NCBI GenBank assembly: GCA_902826775.1
Contig: CADEHE010000001.1
Location: forward strand, 633,332 to 697,331
DNA: 64,000 bases
Direction: 5' to 3'
Source of the DNA: an uncultured Pseudomonadota bacterium
Lineage (GTDB): Bacteria > Pseudomonadota > Gammaproteobacteria > Burkholderiales > JALYOK01
Position 1 is the stretch's first letter; every line of letters begins with the position of its first letter. The notes under the pieces are model-generated. The model saw only the letters and a list, made by a program, of their open reading frames with translations, made no database searches and was not told the DNA's origin. Positions 62,501 to 64,000 of this stretch are shown piece after piece. Made by a program: the position numbers and the translations under genes.

Positions 62501-62745
62501 TCGATGCGCTCGATATCGTTGACGGTGGTGGTGGTCGCGCGCTCGAACGGTGCGATGATGCGCCCCTCCATCTCTTCCGCCGCCAGGCCGGTATAGCGCC
62601 AAACAACGCTGACCACCGGGATATTGATGCTCGGAAAAATATCGGTTTGCGTGCGCGCGATCATCAGCGGGCCGACGATCAACAACAATAAAGCCAACAC
62701 GATGAACGTGTAAGGTCGGCGCAAAGCAAGTTGAACGATCCACAT
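59560..62745 (-). CDS. RND-family efflux pump, inner-membrane subunit
   Basis: 1061 residues from ATG 62745 (MWIVQLALRRPYTFIVLALL); the longer frame has no support. Twelve helices and two large periplasmic loops are visible, with GGLALAVGILVDDATVAIENI (helix 4, about 395-415, DD proton relay) and NLSYNDSGTLGTADADI in the porter region. It belongs to the AcrB/MexB-like superfamily, in the branch often called hydrophobe/amphiphile efflux. The substrate is unknown. It is transcribed with the adaptor downstream. Confidence 0.93.
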   Translation of the reverse strand: MWIVQLALRRPYTFIVLALLLLIVGPLMIARTQTDIFPSINIPVVSVVWRYTGLAAEEMEGRIIAPFERATTTTVNDIERIESQTVNGVGVVKIFLHPTGNVQLALSQIVAIAQTILSQAPPGLNPPLVLNYNASTVPILQLVLSSNSLAEHELFDLGNTVIRTQLATVQGAVLPFPYGGKSRQVMVDINPTALQAKGLSALDVVNAVSAQNLVLPTGTTKIGELEYNVALNGSPKTIAELNDLPVKSGPGGTIYIRDVAHVRDGFRPQTNIVRHDGQRAVLLSVLKYGTASTLDIVKRVKAELPNIKAGLPPEVDIETVLDQSLFVRAAVDGVLHEAVIAACLTALMILLFLGSWRSTLIIAVSIPLAMLASLSILSALGETINIMTLGGLALAVGILVDDATVAIENINQHLERGEALQEAILKGAQEIAVPTFVSTLAICIVFIPMFFLTGVARYLFVPMAEAVVFAMLASYILSRTLVPTLAKYLLRGHRQSALAGANPPDALQRVNPFAAIHFAFERGFARMREAYRRLLTACLRHRGSFAMLFLLGCVASALLLPLLGRDFFPAVDAGQFKLHVRAKTGTRIEETARLCDLIEAEIRRLIPANELRTIIDNIGLPVSGTNLSYNDSGTLGTADADITVALHKGHRPTQEYVELLRRALPEKFPGALFYMLPADIVSQILNFGLPAPIAIQITGRNPENRKFALGLLEQLRQVPGLVDLRQHQTFDQPKLDVTLDRTKAQLVGLSSREVASSLLISLSGSFQTEPTFWLNPKTRVNYPVTAQTPQYELDSLQALANIPVSGQRTTQPEILGNLASIGRGTERAVATHWNVQPTIDLYGSVQGRDLGGVADEIERIVQASNKDLPKGSKLMIRGQVETMQSSFTGLAYGLLFAIVLVYLLMVVNFQSWLDPFIIIMALPAALAGIIWGLFVTHTTLNVPALTGAIMAMGIATANSILVVSFARERMRAGEDAAQAAITAGFTRLRPVLMTALAMIIGMVPMALGMGEGGEQNAPLGRAVIGGLALATVATLFFVPTVFAMIHGRRAAAMGTLQSAPV

Positions 62746-63097
62746 GAGGCGACGCAGAGACCTAAAAATTCGCGTGCTCGTGCTCACAAGCACTGAAGCG
62801 CTGATTGTATGCCTTGCCACACGAGCGCCTGGCGATGCCTTATGTCGGCGTGCGCTGGGCCGCAGTTCATCCGCACACTCTATCTAGTGTTAGTCCAGAA
62901 CTATTAATTCATGTGACTGAACCGGAGCTACTAATCACAGTATACGTCTGCGGGTTGCGCTTGCTTTGACTCACGCGCTTGTTTCGAGGCCTGATCTGCT
63001 GGCGCGATACGCATGCCCGCTGCGCCTGAGCGGATGTTGAAGTGAAGACGCTATGCGCGAGCGTGGGCAGCAGCGCGCAACCGGCGGCAGTGTAGGC
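62746..63097. other. Intergenic region upstream of the RND operon
   Basis: 352 bp with no supported gene. The part nearest 62820-62950 is AT-richer and should hold the RND promoter, but no clear -35/-10 pair or regulator site stands out. The VOC gene ends at 63098. Confidence 0.4.
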
Positions 63098-63493
63098 TCA
63101 AAGCCGCGCGCGGTGAACCACCGCCTCGAGCTTGTTTCCCTCCGGATCCAGCAAGAAGGCCGCATAGTATTGCGGATGATAGGAACGCAAGCCGGGCGCG
63201 CCTTGGTCGGTGCCGCCAGCGGCCAAGCCGGCGGCGTGGAAGGCTTGCACTTGTTCGATCGAGCCGGCGCGAAAACAGTAGTGCCGGCGCGGATCGGGCG
63301 CTGCTTGCTGCGATTGGAAGATTGAAACGTAGGTGTGAAGATCGTCGTTCGCGTGGTTGCGTTCGCCGAAACCGATGGCACTATTTTCCTCATAGGCAAG
63401 CTCCGCCCCGAGGGCGCGCATAACCGCTTTGTAAAAGGGTTTGGCGTTTTCCAGATCCTTCACTGTTATGGAAACGTGGTCGAGCAACTGCAT
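63098..63493 (-). CDS. VOC-family (glyoxalase-like) protein
   Basis: 131 residues. MQLLDHVSITVKDLENAKPFYKAVM (about 1-25, split), FGERNHANDDLHTYVSIF and YYAAFLLDPEGNKLEAVVHRARL (about 109-131) are typical of the fold; metal ligands would be H6, H56 or similar, and E125. Function unknown. The next gene upstream on this strand (63512) is 18 bp away, so they may be co-transcribed. Confidence 0.87.
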   Translation of the reverse strand: MQLLDHVSITVKDLENAKPFYKAVMRALGAELAYEENSAIGFGERNHANDDLHTYVSIFQSQQAAPDPRRHYCFRAGSIEQVQAFHAAGLAAGGTDQGAPGLRSYHPQYYAAFLLDPEGNKLEAVVHRARL

Positions 63494-63511
63494 GGCGAGC
63501 GGGCGGCGTTG

Positions 63512-63955
63512 TTACTTGATCGCGCTTTGCTGCGGTGAGTTAGGCGAGCGCGCTGCCAGCCATTCGGGGACGGTAAATGCAAAGGCAAGCAGCCCGAGCA
63601 AGGCGATGGCGATGCTGAGCACGGCCCACAACTTGGCGGGGACGTTGTTGCTGACAACAGTGATAACCCCCGCTAGAGCGAGAAATAATGCGCCGACGCT
63701 GGCGTCAAGCCGGCGCCAAAACAAATCGCTTTGCTGCAAACGCTCGCCCCAGAGCAAACGAAGTAAGCCGTTGCGCGCGATGCCGCGGCTGAGCAGCAGC
63801 ATGACGGCCAGCGGGACAAGAATAAGCATCGGTATCCAAGTTGCCAACGCCGGGTCGAGAAATACGGCACTGTTCTTTGCGGTCAGATACACAAAGACGG
63901 AAAGACCGGTCAGAAACACCAAGACTCTCCAAAAAATCGGCCAAGCTAGCTTCAT
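63512..63955 (-). CDS. Hypothetical four-helix membrane protein
   Basis: 147 residues. Hydrophobic segments at about 5-24, 38-57, 85-103 and 108-128 predict four helices, with a basic loop (SRGIARNGLLRLLWGERLQQ) between the second and third. Family not recognised. It is probably co-transcribed with the VOC gene. Confidence 0.6.
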   Translation of the reverse strand: MKLAWPIFWRVLVFLTGLSVFVYLTAKNSAVFLDPALATWIPMLILVPLAVMLLLSRGIARNGLLRLLWGERLQQSDLFWRRLDASVGALFLALAGVITVVSNNVPAKLWAVLSIAIALLGLLAFAFTVPEWLAARSPNSPQQSAIK

Positions 63956-64000
63956 TCTCTCGTTCCCTAACGAAGGCGTGCGGTTGGTTTTAAGGTGAGC

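Overview
The window looks like chromosome of a free-living, GC-rich proteobacterium. Gram-negative envelope genes are plentiful: TonB-dependent receptors, OmpA and patatin lipoproteins, and an RND pump. Single-copy housekeeping genes (glnS, queE, pdxH) are scattered between accessory genes. A beta- or neighbouring gammaproteobacterium is my best guess from gene style, but no rRNA or tRNA gene is present to settle it. I saw no CRISPR array, intact insertion sequence, prophage or replication origin.

Layout. 1-15.9 kb: exported MsrB (cut by the left edge), an OmpA-type lipoprotein, a GT28-type glycosyltransferase, DUF1003, queE, a TfdA-like dioxygenase, a vapBC module, glnS, an MFS pump, a flavin reductase, a probable DUF6036 toxin-antitoxin pair, patatin, TetR, a secreted beta-propeller and a GST. 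16-41 kb: a metal/redox envelope region with three intact TonB-dependent receptors plus one truncated, three PepSY membrane reductases, a HiPIP-like Tat protein, a DJ-1/PfpI protein, TlpA, ApbE, and two copies of a DUF4266 lipoprotein / giant DUF3570 barrel pair. 41-54 kb: an alpha/beta hydrolase, two GMC oxidoreductases, a small foreign-looking hypothetical operon, an orphan antitoxin, two amidohydrolases, a second GST, a family VIII esterase, and a DUF6152/DUF6644 pair. 54-64 kb: a SWIB protein with a histone-H1-like tail, pdxH, exported msrA, an IS91-type remnant, a double-glycine-leader peptide, a decayed membrane gene, an RND pump, a VOC protein and a membrane protein.

The main discovery is in the 19-38 kb region. 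A 17-bp palindrome, TGCGRCAAWWTGYCGCA, occurs seven times. In at least eight readings it stands 22-23 bp upstream of a sigma70-like -10 box with no usable -35. The sites precede three TonB-receptor operons, TlpA, a 30-residue membrane peptide missed by ordinary gene calling, both DUF4266-DUF3570 operons and a pair of secreted proteins. Its core resembles boxes of RegA/PrrA/RegR-type redox response regulators, so I infer one redox-controlled, activator-dependent envelope regulon. No regulator gene for it lies in the window.

Within that regulon the DUF4266 lipoproteins end in GGGCGCY. The DNA encoding this tail also carries an AAGGAGG ribosome-binding site and the GTG start of the next gene, in both copies. 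That gene is a fusion of a DUF3570-like barrel with a Met/His-rich transporter-like barrel. With TlpA (disulfide reduction), ApbE (flavinylation) and PepSY reductases alongside, the set may be an uncharacterised outer-membrane metal-handling or redox system. Several scars show recent rearrangement: a receptor and a cytochrome P460 cut at the same point, an ApbE stump, and a membrane gene broken by one frameshift and one nonsense codon.
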